Made by a program: the position numbers and the translations under genes. 40,868 nucleotides of DNA, taken from NCBI GenBank assembly GCA_016200345.1, contig JACQEX010000073.1, forward strand, positions 1-40,868, written 5' to 3'. The notes beneath the pieces were generated by a model. That model worked only from the letters and a program-made list of their open reading frames with translations. It was not told where the DNA came from and did not search any database. This document shows, in pieces, positions 16,311-23,833 of the stretch (positions are counted from its first letter, which is position 1; each line of letters starts with the position of its first letter). The DNA is from Nitrospinota bacterium. GTDB lineage: Bacteria; Nitrospinota_A; UBA7883; JACRGQ01.

Positions 16311-16892
16311 ATGGAACAGTTGAAAAACTCGATTTTATCCCACATAACGGTTATTCAAGGGGTTCTAAACACTCCCGAATGCCTCAAGTCTGTCGAGGCC
16401 TTTTGCACCCTCGCGTCGGACGCCATCCAGATGGGGAATAAAATTATCTTTTGCGGAAACGGGGGAAGCGCCGCCGACTGCCAGCACCTGGCGGCGGAAT
16501 TCGTAGGAAGGTATAAAAAGGAGCGCGCCTCCATCGGCGCCGTCGCCCTTACGGTCGACACGTCGGCCCTCACCGCGATCGGGAACGACTACGGCTACGA
16601 CCTTGTCTTCTCCCGGCAGTTGGAGGGGCTTGGCAAGAAGGGGGATCTGCTCGTCGGAATAACCACAAGCGGCAACTCTCCCAACATCCTAAACGCCATT
16701 CGCAAGGCGAAGGAAATGGGAATTAAAACCGTCGGCATGACCGGCTCCAACGAAAAGGCGGAAATTAAAAAACTGGCCGACGTCTGCATATGCGTCCCGT
16801 CCAACGACACGCCGCGAATCCAAGAGGCGCACATAATGATAGGACATCTGATGTGCGACTATGCGGAAACGATGTTCGTAAAACCGCGCTGA
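16311..16892 (+). CDS. gmhA: Sedoheptulose-7-phosphate isomerase
   Basis: Converts sedoheptulose 7-phosphate to D-glycero-D-manno-heptose 7-phosphate, the first step of ADP-heptose synthesis for lipopolysaccharide inner core. The 193-residue SIS-domain protein has the substrate-binding signature FCGNGGSAADCQHLAAEFVG, then GITTSGNSPNIL and the C-terminal helix RIQEAHIMIGHLMCDY with the catalytic histidine region. It is full length and typical. The other heptose genes (hldE, gmhB) are not in the window. The small YHS-type protein follows 18 nt downstream on the same strand and may be co-transcribed. Confidence 0.95.
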   Translation: MEQLKNSILSHITVIQGVLNTPECLKSVEAFCTLASDAIQMGNKIIFCGNGGSAADCQHLAAEFVGRYKKERASIGAVALTVDTSALTAIGNDYGYDLVFSRQLEGLGKKGDLLVGITTSGNSPNILNAIRKAKEMGIKTVGMTGSNEKAEIKKLADVCICVPSNDTPRIQEAHIMIGHLMCDYAETMFVKPR

Positions 16893-16910
16893 CTGGCCGT
16901 AATTGAACCG

Positions 16911-17228
16911 ATGATTGCCGCATTTTTAAGGTTTCTCGCACTTCTAATCCTGATAATGTTCGTCTGGTCGCTTCTGAAGTTTGTCTTCAGGCTCCTGCTG
17001 ATGTTGTTTAAAGTACGGTTGGCCTTTAAGGTCGGCATGGGAAACTCCGGGCAGGCCCAGACCCGAAGACCGCCCCAAGGGGGCGCGGTTGAGGAAATGA
17101 TGCGCGACCCGGAGTGCGGGGCATACGTCTCGGCGGGACATTCGCTCTCCGGCACTTTTCGCGGCGAGCGTCACTACTTCTGCTCGCAAAAATGCATGGA
17201 CGACTACCGCGCGAAGATAAGAGACTAA
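16911..17228 (+). CDS. Small membrane protein with a C-terminal YHS/TRASH-like metal motif
   Basis: The 105 residues start with one strongly hydrophobic helix (FLRFLALLILIMFVWSLLKFVF) and a basic stretch, which anchor the protein with its tail probably in the cytoplasm. The tail has a treble-clef-like metal site: MMRDPECGAYV, then HYFCSQKCMDDY. This matches the PP0621-like small proteins, thought to bind metal and of unknown role. It sits 18 nt after gmhA. Its stop overlaps the stop of the convergent CheW-CZB gene by 4 nt (CTAA, 17225-17228). Confidence 0.8.
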   Translation: MIAAFLRFLALLILIMFVWSLLKFVFRLLLMLFKVRLAFKVGMGNSGQAQTRRPPQGGAVEEMMRDPECGAYVSAGHSLSGTFRGERHYFCSQKCMDDYRAKIRD

Positions 17229-18061
17229 GCGCCGGTCGCTTCCGCCACAACCGTCCGGGCCACGGGGTTGGAGTCCTGAAAAATTTCCGAAGTGTTAATC
17301 AACATCACGATTTTTTCGCCCCTTAAGGTCTTGCCAATTTTTGTGACGAGCGCGTGCTTAAACTCCGTTGAGATTCCCCGGATGTCCTCTATGGAGCCTT
17401 CCTTCAGATGCTCCACCGATTCAATGTTGTCAACCGACACGCCGATGGAGTTCTCCCCGTTTCCAAGAACGATTACAATCTCGCGCATGGTTTCGCGCAA
17501 CAGCGTTTTGGCCTCCGCAAACAGGTTTACAAGAAGGGACAAAGTCCCCATTCTCTCCCGGGCAACCAACGCCAGCGCATCGTCATATTTTTGGTCTTTG
17601 GCCAGGGCCACCGCCTCCGTGCCAAGCGCGTGAATTCGCTTGTGCGGGGCGTCGAATTTTTTAAGGTGGTTTTCCATCATGACGTTCTTGGCCTTGTACG
17701 CGTCGTACCATTTCCCGAAGGCGCATTTATGCGGATCCGTGGTCAGTTTGAATTCTCGGCGCTCCTTAATGGAGTTTTCAAGCTCGGCGATCCAATTTAG
17801 GTGGTCTTGTTCGCGTTTTCCCAAAAGCTCGATAAGGTTTTCGGTGTCCTCGGTGACGGTGGCCATGCGCATCATTTTCCGAAGGTCAACCACCAGTATG
17901 ACCTTGCCTCGAATGTTTATGACACCGCGGATGTGTTCCTTCGCCGTGGGAACGTGGGCGAGCTCCGGCAGAACCAGCATTTCATGAACGTAAGAACTCT
18001 CCAGACCGAACAAACGGTCGGCCAAGCGGAATGTCGTGTAAGGAAAGTCAAGCCCGTCCAT
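17225..18061 (-). CDS. CheW-like adaptor with inserted CZB zinc-sensing domain
   Basis: CheW adaptors link receptors to CheA. Here the fold is split. Residues about 5-65 carry the first CheW half (LESSYVHEMLVLPELAHVP, IRGVINIRGKVILVVDLR). Residues about 75-190 form a CZB chemoreceptor zinc-binding domain with ligand pattern His87 (QDHLNW), Cys113 (CAFGKWYD), His140 and His144. Residues about 193-278 complete the CheW barrel (VIVLGNGENSIGVSVDNIESVEHL). The insertion would put a zinc or redox (hypochlorous acid/zinc) sensor inside the adaptor, bypassing a receptor. ATG 18061 follows GGGGGAA; an upstream start is unlikely. It is probably a partner of the CheA at 26044. Confidence 0.85.
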   Translation of the reverse strand: MDGLDFPYTTFRLADRLFGLESSYVHEMLVLPELAHVPTAKEHIRGVINIRGKVILVVDLRKMMRMATVTEDTENLIELLGKREQDHLNWIAELENSIKERREFKLTTDPHKCAFGKWYDAYKAKNVMMENHLKKFDAPHKRIHALGTEAVALAKDQKYDDALALVARERMGTLSLLVNLFAEAKTLLRETMREIVIVLGNGENSIGVSVDNIESVEHLKEGSIEDIRGISTEFKHALVTKIGKTLRGEKIVMLINTSEIFQDSNPVARTVVAEATGA

Positions 18062-18161
18062 AATTCCCCCAAACGTCAAAATATGACCTGAGACGCCATA
18101 GCGAACCCCTTCGACCACTAATGATACATCATTAATATGTTGCGGTTAAATTACTAATCTA

Positions 18162-18205
18162 AAAAGGGGGAGCCGGGGACGGGGAGGTTTGTCCCGCCCC
18201 CGGCT
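18162..18205 (-). terminator. Rho-independent terminator of the secreted-protein gene
   Basis: A long GC stem pairs AGCCGGGGnCGGG (from 18171) with CCCGnCCCCGGCT (to 18205). On the minus strand it is followed by CCCCCTTTTT (18170 to 18162), about 80 nt after the stop codon at 18286. Confidence 0.65.
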
Positions 18206-18238
18206 TATGAATTACTGCATTCGGCAACCTTCATCAAG

Positions 18239-18293
18239 TGGCGCTGATGTACGCTCTGACCCGCATGTCGAAAGCATCTGATCGTTTACTGCC
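18239..18293. repeat. 55-bp dispersed repeat, copy A
   Basis: It matches 22496-22550 at about 42 of 55 positions, sharing CTCTGAC, ATGTCG, AAGCATCTG and TCGTTTACTGC. It overlaps the 3' end of the minus-strand secreted-protein gene and supplies its stop codon. Confidence 0.6.
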
Positions 18294-18711
18294 TCCTCGT
18301 TGGCGCGGGAGTCAGGTTTCTGTCGTCGGATTTTCCGTCTTTGCGGGAAACGTCCCTGCCCGTGTCGTGGGTCTCTTTATTTTTGTGGTCGTCGTCTTTA
18401 TGTCCATGCAAATCCTTGCTCTTGCCTTCATCGTCGGCCGTCGCCACGCCTGCGGAGGTCGGCTCGTTCCCCTCGTTGTTGTGAATCCTTTTGTTGCCGT
18501 GGGATTTTACGGAGGAGTCGCGATCCGCCTTGTTTTTATTTTCGACGTCCTCCCTGTCCTTGTCGTCCTTGTTCTCCTTGTCAATTTCCTTTTGGCTCCG
18601 GTGACTTTTTCCGGAATCCTTGTTGTCCGCAAACGCCTTATGCGCCAGCGGGGCGGAGGTCAAAGCAAAAGATGCCAGAATTGTAACGACCAATATGCTC
18701 ATTTTTTTCAT
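18286..18711 (-). CDS. Secreted, highly charged, low-complexity protein
   Basis: This 141-residue protein has a classic signal peptide (MKKMSILVVTILASFALTSA, cleavage probably near HKAFA-DN). The mature part is almost entirely Lys, Asp, Glu, His, Asn and Ser (KDDKDREDVENKNKADRD, DLHGHKDDDHKNKE), so it is likely disordered, periplasmic or extracellular, and possibly cation-binding. No family is recognised. ATG 18711 has GGAG upstream; a TTG at 18717 is less likely. The coding strand is chosen by signal peptide and ribosome site over a longer opposite frame. Its last codons lie in a dispersed repeat, and a terminator follows. Confidence 0.7.
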   Translation of the reverse strand: MKKMSILVVTILASFALTSAPLAHKAFADNKDSGKSHRSQKEIDKENKDDKDREDVENKNKADRDSSVKSHGNKRIHNNEGNEPTSAGVATADDEGKSKDLHGHKDDDHKNKETHDTGRDVSRKDGKSDDRNLTPAPTRRQ

Positions 18712-19138
18712 AACCAAGTCTCCATAAAAAGTTTAGTGGTAAAAAACATGCAACGGTTTCTCAACCGATGCCGTCCAACCACAAGTGCAGAGACGACGCC
18801 AAAAACCTTAAATAGCAACCGCTTTATTTACACTGCCTTACAAAGGCTTTACAAAAGGCTGACTCGGACGCGTATATATTTTTGCTCCCGCCGGATGTAT
18901 TAGTGTACAAATTTGTCACGCACCGCACCACAATAGAACTTCCACATTAAGTAAAGGTAATTAGAATGTAGTATATGCAAAAATCGATTCTCATATTTAT
19001 GGGGTAAAACAACGCAGTAGATGGGGCGCAAATGCCCCGTTTCAAAGATTTGAAATATGTAGTAAAACAAAAGTGACGTGTTTTCAGGCTATTAAGCTCA
19101 CCCCCGCCTTGGTACGCATCTGGCTTACATATAAAGGC
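18712..19138. other. 427-bp intergenic region with tandem hairpins before the DUF4912 operon
   Basis: No supported gene is seen. It is AT-rich and divergent between two genes. It holds GGGGC-gcaaat-GCCCC (19023-19038), immediately followed by TTTCAAA-ga-TTTGAAA (19040-19055), a possible leader structure for the downstream plus-strand operon. TAAAACAA occurs on both sides of these hairpins. Confidence 0.55.
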
Positions 19139-20539
19139 ATGACAACAATAAAGAAATCTGACCTAAAAACATCCACGAAAGACGAGCTTATCAAACTTGG
19201 CAAGAAAAACTTCAAATTGGAGTTCAAGCCCTCCGAAACCAAAGAAGGGATTTTAAAGAAAATTTTAAAAGCCCACGAGGCGGACGCAAAACCGGCCAAG
19301 AAGGCGGTCAAGTCGGCCCCCAAAAAAGAGACCACTGCGGTTGTTGCAATTAAGGCAAAACCGAGCGCGTTGTCGAAAGTAAAAGCGGGGATATCGTCCG
19401 TTGTCGCCCGCGCCGTCGGAAAAACAAAAGAGGTCAAGGCGGAGACAAAAGCAAAACCCGCCGTTAAGGTTGAAGTAAAAAAACAGGTCGAAGAGACCCG
19501 GAATGTTAAGCCGGTGGCAAGCTTCAGGGCCGAGGCCACCCCGGCTCCGAAATCCGCCAAAACCGTCCCGGTCAAAAAGTCCGCCCCGGCGACCTTCAAG
19601 GCCCCGATTTTTCAATCCAACATCATTGGAAAACCCTCGCTGTCCAACGAAGAAAATATTGAAAAATCAAAGTTTTACATTGCGAACGTTGAGGAACATA
19701 TTGAGGCAATCGGCCTCCCCGACAGGTTCGAGGACAACCGAATAATGCTGTTCGTGTGCGACCCGTTTTGGGTCTTCACATCGTGGGATTTGCATCCGAA
19801 CAAACCAACCGAAACCGCAAGGGACAACAAGATAAACCTCGCCCATTTTCACAAGGCGCTTCGGGTGTACGATGTTACCGACATAAACTTTAACGGCCTT
19901 AACGCCCACAAACATTTTGACCTTGACGTAAACGACGTCAAGGGAACATGGTACATAAACGTGCCGGAGGACGACAGGATGTACGTGGTTGAGGTGGGCC
20001 TAAAAAACGCGCTCGGCGAATTTTACGTCATGGCGCGCTCCAACGTCGTGGGAACCCCGCGAAACGGCGTTTCCAACCGAACCGACGAGGAATGGATGGT
20101 GGCGGACGATTATTTTTGGCAGATGTACGCCCTTAGCGGCGGATTTAAGGCCAGAAGCGGAGCCGCAAGCATGGAGCTTACCGAAATGATGCGGCAAAGG
20201 CTTTCGGGGGAGACATCCTCCGGCGGACTTAGCTCATTGGGCGGCTCCATAAGGCCGAAAAACGAACGCGATAAATTTTGGTTCAGACTCGACTGCGAAT
20301 TGATCGTATACGGAGCCACCGAGCCGGACGCGCACGTGACTCTGCTCGGCAAAAAGGTTGACTTAAGGCCGGACGGCACGTTCAGCGCACGGTTCGCCCT
20401 GCCGGACGGAATACAGGTTCTGGACGCAAAGGCGGTCTCGGCCAACGGCAAATTTGAAAAGACAATCACCCCCACGGTGACAAGAGGCACAACAGTCTTC
20501 CAAAACAAGGAAGTCCTTGAAGAGGTGATGGCAGAATGA
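19139..20539 (+). CDS. DUF4912 protein with SAP/Rho-N-like head and basic linker
   Basis: The protein has 466 residues. Residues 1-47 resemble a SAP/HeH/Rho-N helical module (SDLKTSTKDELIKLGKK). Residues about 48-165 are a Lys/Ala/Pro-rich histone-H1-like linker. From about 195 to 330 lies DUF4912 (DRFEDNRIMLFVCDPFWVF, WDLHPNK, LRVYDVTD, RMYVVEVGLKNALGEF), a carbohydrate-binding-like fold often encoded beside GH57 enzymes. A conserved tail (LIVYGATEPDAHVTLLGKK) follows. Its stop overlaps the GH57 start as ATGA, so a shared role in glycogen or alpha-glucan metabolism is inferred. ATG 19139 is chosen; GTG 19073 would add 22 residues of poor quality. The nucleic-acid-like N terminus is unusual for this role. 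Confidence 0.8.
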   Translation: MTTIKKSDLKTSTKDELIKLGKKNFKLEFKPSETKEGILKKILKAHEADAKPAKKAVKSAPKKETTAVVAIKAKPSALSKVKAGISSVVARAVGKTKEVKAETKAKPAVKVEVKKQVEETRNVKPVASFRAEATPAPKSAKTVPVKKSAPATFKAPIFQSNIIGKPSLSNEENIEKSKFYIANVEEHIEAIGLPDRFEDNRIMLFVCDPFWVFTSWDLHPNKPTETARDNKINLAHFHKALRVYDVTDINFNGLNAHKHFDLDVNDVKGTWYINVPEDDRMYVVEVGLKNALGEFYVMARSNVVGTPRNGVSNRTDEEWMVADDYFWQMYALSGGFKARSGAASMELTEMMRQRLSGETSSGGLSSLGGSIRPKNERDKFWFRLDCELIVYGATEPDAHVTLLGKKVDLRPDGTFSARFALPDGIQVLDAKAVSANGKFEKTITPTVTRGTTVFQNKEVLEEVMAE

Positions 20540-22125
20540 AAACGCCGAAGGGATATCTCTCCATAGTATTACACGCCCACCTCCCCTACGTGCGCCACCC
20601 GGAGCACGACACGTTTTTGGAGGAGGATTGGCTTTTCGAGGCTATAACCGAGACCTACGTTCCGCTTATCAGCGTGTTCGACAGCCTTGTGCGGGACGGG
20701 GTGGACTTTAGAATCACCATGTCCATGTCCCCCACGCTCATCTCGATGCTGACGGACGGACTGCTTCAGGAACGCTACATAAGGCACATCAACAAGCTGG
20801 TGGAGCTTGCCGAGAAAGAGGTGGAACGCACCAAATTCCAGCGCGAGTTCCACGACCTGGCCCTCATGTATCACTGGAAGTTTGCCAACGCAAGGGACTT
20901 GTTTGTAAACCGTTACAATAAAAACATCGTAACGGCCTTTAAAGAGTTTCAAGACCGCGGCGTGCTCGAAATCATCACCGTCGGAGCCACGCACGGCTGG
21001 TTGCCGCTTATGGAGTCCGTCCCCAACGCGGTTAGGGCGCAAATTAGGACCGCCGCCGAACACTACGAAAAAAACTTCGGCAGACGCCCCCGCGGCATAT
21101 GGTTGCCGGAGTGCGCCTACTACCCCGGGTTGGACAAGATTCTGCGCGAGGAGGGGATTAAATTCTTCTTCGTGGACACCCACGCGGTGCTACACGCCTC
21201 GCCAAGGCCGAAATACGGCGTTTACGCCCCGGTGTTCACGCCGAACAACGTGGCGGCCTTTGCCAGGGACATTGAGTCCAGCAAACAGGTCTGGTCAGCC
21301 GAGGAGGGATATCCGGGCGACCCGTGCTACCGCGATTTCTACCGCGACGTCGGCTACGACCTCGACTTCGACTACGTTAAGGACTACATACAGCCGAACG
21401 GGCTTAGAAAGCTCACGGGCATTAAGTATTACGCCATCACGGGGAAGACCGACCAGAAGGTTCCGTACAACCAGTACTTGGCTATGGAAAGGGCCGCCGA
21501 GCACGCCGGCAACTTCATGTTCAACAGGGAGAAGCAGATAGATCACCTAAACGAGGTGATGGGTGGCAAACCGCCCATCATCGTCGCCCCGTACGACGCG
21601 GAGTTGTACGGCCACTGGTGGCACGAGGGGCCGGACTGGCTGAATTTCCTGCTGAGGAAAATCAACTTCGACCAGGACGTCTTTAAGACCATAACGCCGT
21701 CGGAATACCTTCAAAAGTTTCCGAGGAACCAGGTGTGCCAGCCGACCATGTCCTCGTGGGGCTACAAGGGCTACGCCGAGGTATGGCTCGAGGGGAGCAA
21801 CGATTGGATTTATCCGCACCTCGTAAGGTCAGCGGAGAGAATGGTTCATTTGAGCAGGAAATATTCCGGCTCGGCGAACGGCAAGGAACGCCCTCTAAAC
21901 CAGGCGGCGCGCGAGCTTATGCTGGCGCAGGCCTCGGACTGGGCGTTCATCATGAAAACAGGGACGATGGTCGAGTACGCGGTTAAGCGGACAAACGACC
22001 ATTTGACGAGATTTAACAAGATAGCGGACCAGGTTGAAAGCGGAAACGTGGATTACGAATGGCTTGGCGGGGTGGAGAGCAAGGACAATCTCCTCCAAGA
22101 CGTCAACTTCCGCGTTTACGCATAA
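20536..22125 (+). CDS. GH57 glycoside hydrolase, probable 1,4-alpha-glucan branching enzyme
   Basis: Expected to create alpha-1,6 branches in glycogen. The 529 residues follow the GH57 branching-enzyme plan (DUF1957 type): the N-terminal LHAHLPYVRHPEH motif, GATHGWLPL, the nucleophile Glu192 in WLPECAYYPG, the general acid Asp354 in APYDAELYGHWW, then the helical domain with WGYKGYAEVWLEGSNDW and a C-terminal helical bundle (ASDWAFIMKTGTM). Both catalytic residues are present and the length is normal. It is coupled to DUF4912 by ATGA. With pfkA and pyk nearby, the window covers glycogen-to-pyruvate carbon flow. Confidence 0.88.
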   Translation: MKTPKGYLSIVLHAHLPYVRHPEHDTFLEEDWLFEAITETYVPLISVFDSLVRDGVDFRITMSMSPTLISMLTDGLLQERYIRHINKLVELAEKEVERTKFQREFHDLALMYHWKFANARDLFVNRYNKNIVTAFKEFQDRGVLEIITVGATHGWLPLMESVPNAVRAQIRTAAEHYEKNFGRRPRGIWLPECAYYPGLDKILREEGIKFFFVDTHAVLHASPRPKYGVYAPVFTPNNVAAFARDIESSKQVWSAEEGYPGDPCYRDFYRDVGYDLDFDYVKDYIQPNGLRKLTGIKYYAITGKTDQKVPYNQYLAMERAAEHAGNFMFNREKQIDHLNEVMGGKPPIIVAPYDAELYGHWWHEGPDWLNFLLRKINFDQDVFKTITPSEYLQKFPRNQVCQPTMSSWGYKGYAEVWLEGSNDWIYPHLVRSAERMVHLSRKYSGSANGKERPLNQAARELMLAQASDWAFIMKTGTMVEYAVKRTNDHLTRFNKIADQVESGNVDYEWLGGVESKDNLLQDVNFRVYA

Positions 22126-22160
22126 CTTAAATCGGTAGGACAACTTTAGAATGAGGTCGG

Positions 22161-22276
22161 TAGGTACGGGCTCGGTAGGTACCTGCTTCAGCCTGTACCT
22201 TGCCGTGCAAACGGCAAAAATTTGGTCGGCCTTGACGGGCCGATGTACACACTAAAGTGTGTACCCACCGAAATTT
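22161..22276 (+). repeat. Multi-hairpin intergenic repeat, copy 1
   Basis: In order: a truncated GGTACGGGCT, the imperfect palindrome GGTACCTGCTTCAGCC (from 22178), a TGCCGT/ACGGCA hairpin (22201-22216), TCGGCC/GGCCGA (22226-22242), and GTACACACTAAAGTGTGTAC (22244-22263) followed by CCACCGAAATTT. Confidence 0.65.
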
Positions 22277-22324
22277 AGACCACTCGCGTCGGTATCGGGT
22301 TCTCCGGTAACGACGTATCTCACG

Positions 22325-22369
22325 CCTCCGGCGGTGCGCCCCCCCCTGCCCGCCGGAGGTTCTCTTTTT
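22325..22369 (+). terminator. Rho-independent terminator downstream of the GH57 gene
   Basis: A perfect 10-bp stem, CCTCCGGCGG (22325-22334) and CCGCCGGAGG (22350-22359), is followed by TTCTCTTTTT. It lies 200 nt after the GH57 stop and would end the DUF4912-GH57 transcript. Confidence 0.7.
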
Positions 22370-22432
22370 CTCCACGCGCACTATACCACAGATAAAATAT
22401 TGGTGGGTATCTGACTTGGATTGCTGCAGAAT

Positions 22433-22490
22433 GGTAGGGGAGGCAATCTTGCCTCCCATTAACCCTCACGGCAGGATTGCCGTGCCTACC
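22433..22490. repeat. Double-hairpin repeat with closing arms
   Basis: Outer GGTAGG/CCTACC arms enclose GGGAGGCAATCTTGCCTCCC and CACGGCAGGATTGCCGTG, giving a three-way-junction shape. This REP-like form is common in bacterial intergenic spacers. Confidence 0.6.
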
Positions 22491-22495
22491 ATTAG

Positions 22496-22550
22496 TGGCA
22501 ATAATACACACTCTGACTTGTATGTCGGAAGCATCTGGTCGTTTACTGCG
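22496..22550. repeat. 55-bp dispersed repeat, copy B
   Basis: Related to 18239-18293. Its end (GGTCGTTTACTGC, 22537-22549) forms a perfect 13-bp inverted repeat with GCAGTAAACGACC (22577-22589), so this copy is extended into a hairpin that copy A lacks. Confidence 0.6.
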
Positions 22551-22652
22551 ACCTGTACCTTGCCGCGCAAGCGACGGCAGTAAACGACCATATTCTTGTG
22601 CATTCCAAATTAGAGCGTGCATCACCGCTACCTGATGGAGGTTGCCGAAAAT

Positions 22653-22710
22653 AATTTGGTCGGCCTCTCCAGGCCGAAGTACACGCTAAAGCGTGTACCC
22701 GCCGAAATTT
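22653..22710 (+). repeat. Multi-hairpin intergenic repeat, copy 2
   Basis: Same layout as 22221-22276: TTTGGTCGGCC, a loop, GGCCGA, then GTACACGCTAAAGCGTGTAC and a CCGCCGAAATTT tail. One base pair in the last stem is changed on both sides relative to copy 1 (A-T to G-C). It ends just before the cheV stop codon. Confidence 0.65.
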
Positions 22711-22717
22711 CGGTGTT

Positions 22718-23656
22718 CTATGCGGGGGAGGAGGAGACGGAAAATTGGTTGACGTACCCGACCAACTCGGCAAAACCGGGTTTTGCCACCACCGCGCTTG
22801 CGCCGGCTGAAATCCAGCCGCCCTTCATCTCGTCGCTCACTACCGAGGAAAAAACCGCGATGGGAACATTTTTAAACCGTTTGTCCGACTTCATTCGTTT
22901 TACAAACAACGCGCCGTCCATCAGAGGCATTTCCATGTCGGTCACAACAGCGGAAAGCGCGTCCTCCGCCGCCACGCCATCCTTCTCCCAATGCGCCGAT
23001 TTCTCGTCGAGTAGCGCCATCGCGTCCGCGCCGTTCTCGGCCTCAAGCACACGGTAGCCCGCCTTGATAAAAACATTTTTTAAAACGCCCCTGACCATAG
23101 CGGAATCGTCAATCACCATCACCGTGCCTCCCCTGCCGGTTGCGGCGGGAATTTCGTCGTAATCCGCGAAGGCATCCTCGTCAATGTCGGTCATGAGGTT
23201 TTCATAATCTATCACCAGCAAAAGCCGCCCCTCGTTGCGCACAACCCCGCTTGTGGCAAGCTTGGAGCCGCCGCGCATGATGGCCGTCGGCGGCGTGAAA
23301 TGGTCGTAGGGCACCTTGTGTATTCTGTTTACCCTGCTCACAATCAGGCCGGCCTTGAGGTCGTTGAACTCCACGATTATTATCCGCTCGTATTTAAAGC
23401 CGACGTAGTACTTTCCCAGCCACTTTGGGAGGTTTATAACGGGGATGACCTCCCCGCGAAGGTCTATGACCCCCTCGATTGCGGGATGGTCCATCGCGGT
23501 GGGCGAGATCTTTTCCGGGATTTTTATGACCTCCCCCACCTTGCTGACGTTGATGCCGTAAAGCCCGTTTATCGTCGCGCCGTCCGGCCCCTTTTCGTCG
23601 ATCTCGAATTCCATAATCTCCAAGGCGCCGGCAAAGGACGAAACAGCTATTTCCAT
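22718..23656 (-). CDS. cheV: CheV-type CheW-receiver protein
   Basis: CheV is a CheW-like adaptor whose C-terminal receiver is phosphorylated by CheA, usually for adaptation. In this 312-residue protein the CheW fold spans about 10-155 (GINVSKVGEVIKIPE, IEGVIDLRGEVIPVINLPKWL, GLIVSRVNRIHKVP). The receiver spans about 177-305 with acidic pair Asp183/Asp184, phospho-acceptor Asp240 in VVTDMEMPLMDG and Lys292 in VVAKPG, all intact. ATG 23656 follows GGGGGAG. It is monocistronic, flanked on both sides by repeat elements, and is a natural partner of the CheA at 26044, which has no receiver of its own. Confidence 0.92.
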   Translation of the reverse strand: MEIAVSSFAGALEIMEFEIDEKGPDGATINGLYGINVSKVGEVIKIPEKISPTAMDHPAIEGVIDLRGEVIPVINLPKWLGKYYVGFKYERIIIVEFNDLKAGLIVSRVNRIHKVPYDHFTPPTAIMRGGSKLATSGVVRNEGRLLLVIDYENLMTDIDEDAFADYDEIPAATGRGGTVMVIDDSAMVRGVLKNVFIKAGYRVLEAENGADAMALLDEKSAHWEKDGVAAEDALSAVVTDMEMPLMDGALFVKRMKSDKRFKNVPIAVFSSVVSDEMKGGWISAGASAVVAKPGFAELVGYVNQFSVSSSPA

Positions 23657-23705
23657 CACTCCCCCGTGCAACTAAAGAACAACCGCAGACGTGAAGAGTA
23701 ATAGT

Positions 23706-23802
23706 AACCACGAAAAACTCGAAAGGACACGAAAGGGATTACTTTGGGGGTCGGACAAAACCAACCCTCCCCTTTTCGTGATTTTTCGCGTCTTTCGTGG
23801 TT
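23706..23802. repeat. AACCACGAAA imperfect inverted repeat
   Basis: The left arm starts AACCACGAAA (23706) and contains ACACGAAA. The right arm is its imperfect reverse complement and ends TTTCGTGGTT (23802). Similar AACCACGAAAGACnCGAAA palindromes occur in many bacterial genomes. It lies between cheV and pfkA. Confidence 0.65.
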
Positions 23803-23833
23803 CATACCCGTTTTGGCCTCCGGGTTTTGCGCC

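Larger units (their letters stand above)
22126..22717. other. 592-bp gene-free region packed with hairpin repeats
   Basis: It lies between the convergent GH57 and cheV genes. It holds a terminator, two copies of a two-hairpin element (22221-22276 and 22653-22710), a double-hairpin element (22433-22490), repeat copy B (22496-22550) and a 13-bp inverted repeat (22537-22589). No reading frame here is credible. Confidence 0.75.

Noticed and set aside
18238-18903. Long plus-strand frame opposite the secreted-protein gene
   Set aside because: It has no ribosome site. Its apparent hydrophobicity is the mirror of Lys/Asp-rich codons on the other strand, where a signal peptide and ribosome site mark the real gene.
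22127-22773. Several minus-strand frames in the repeat region
   Set aside because: Their translations are dominated by the palindromic repeats and have no family likeness or start signals.
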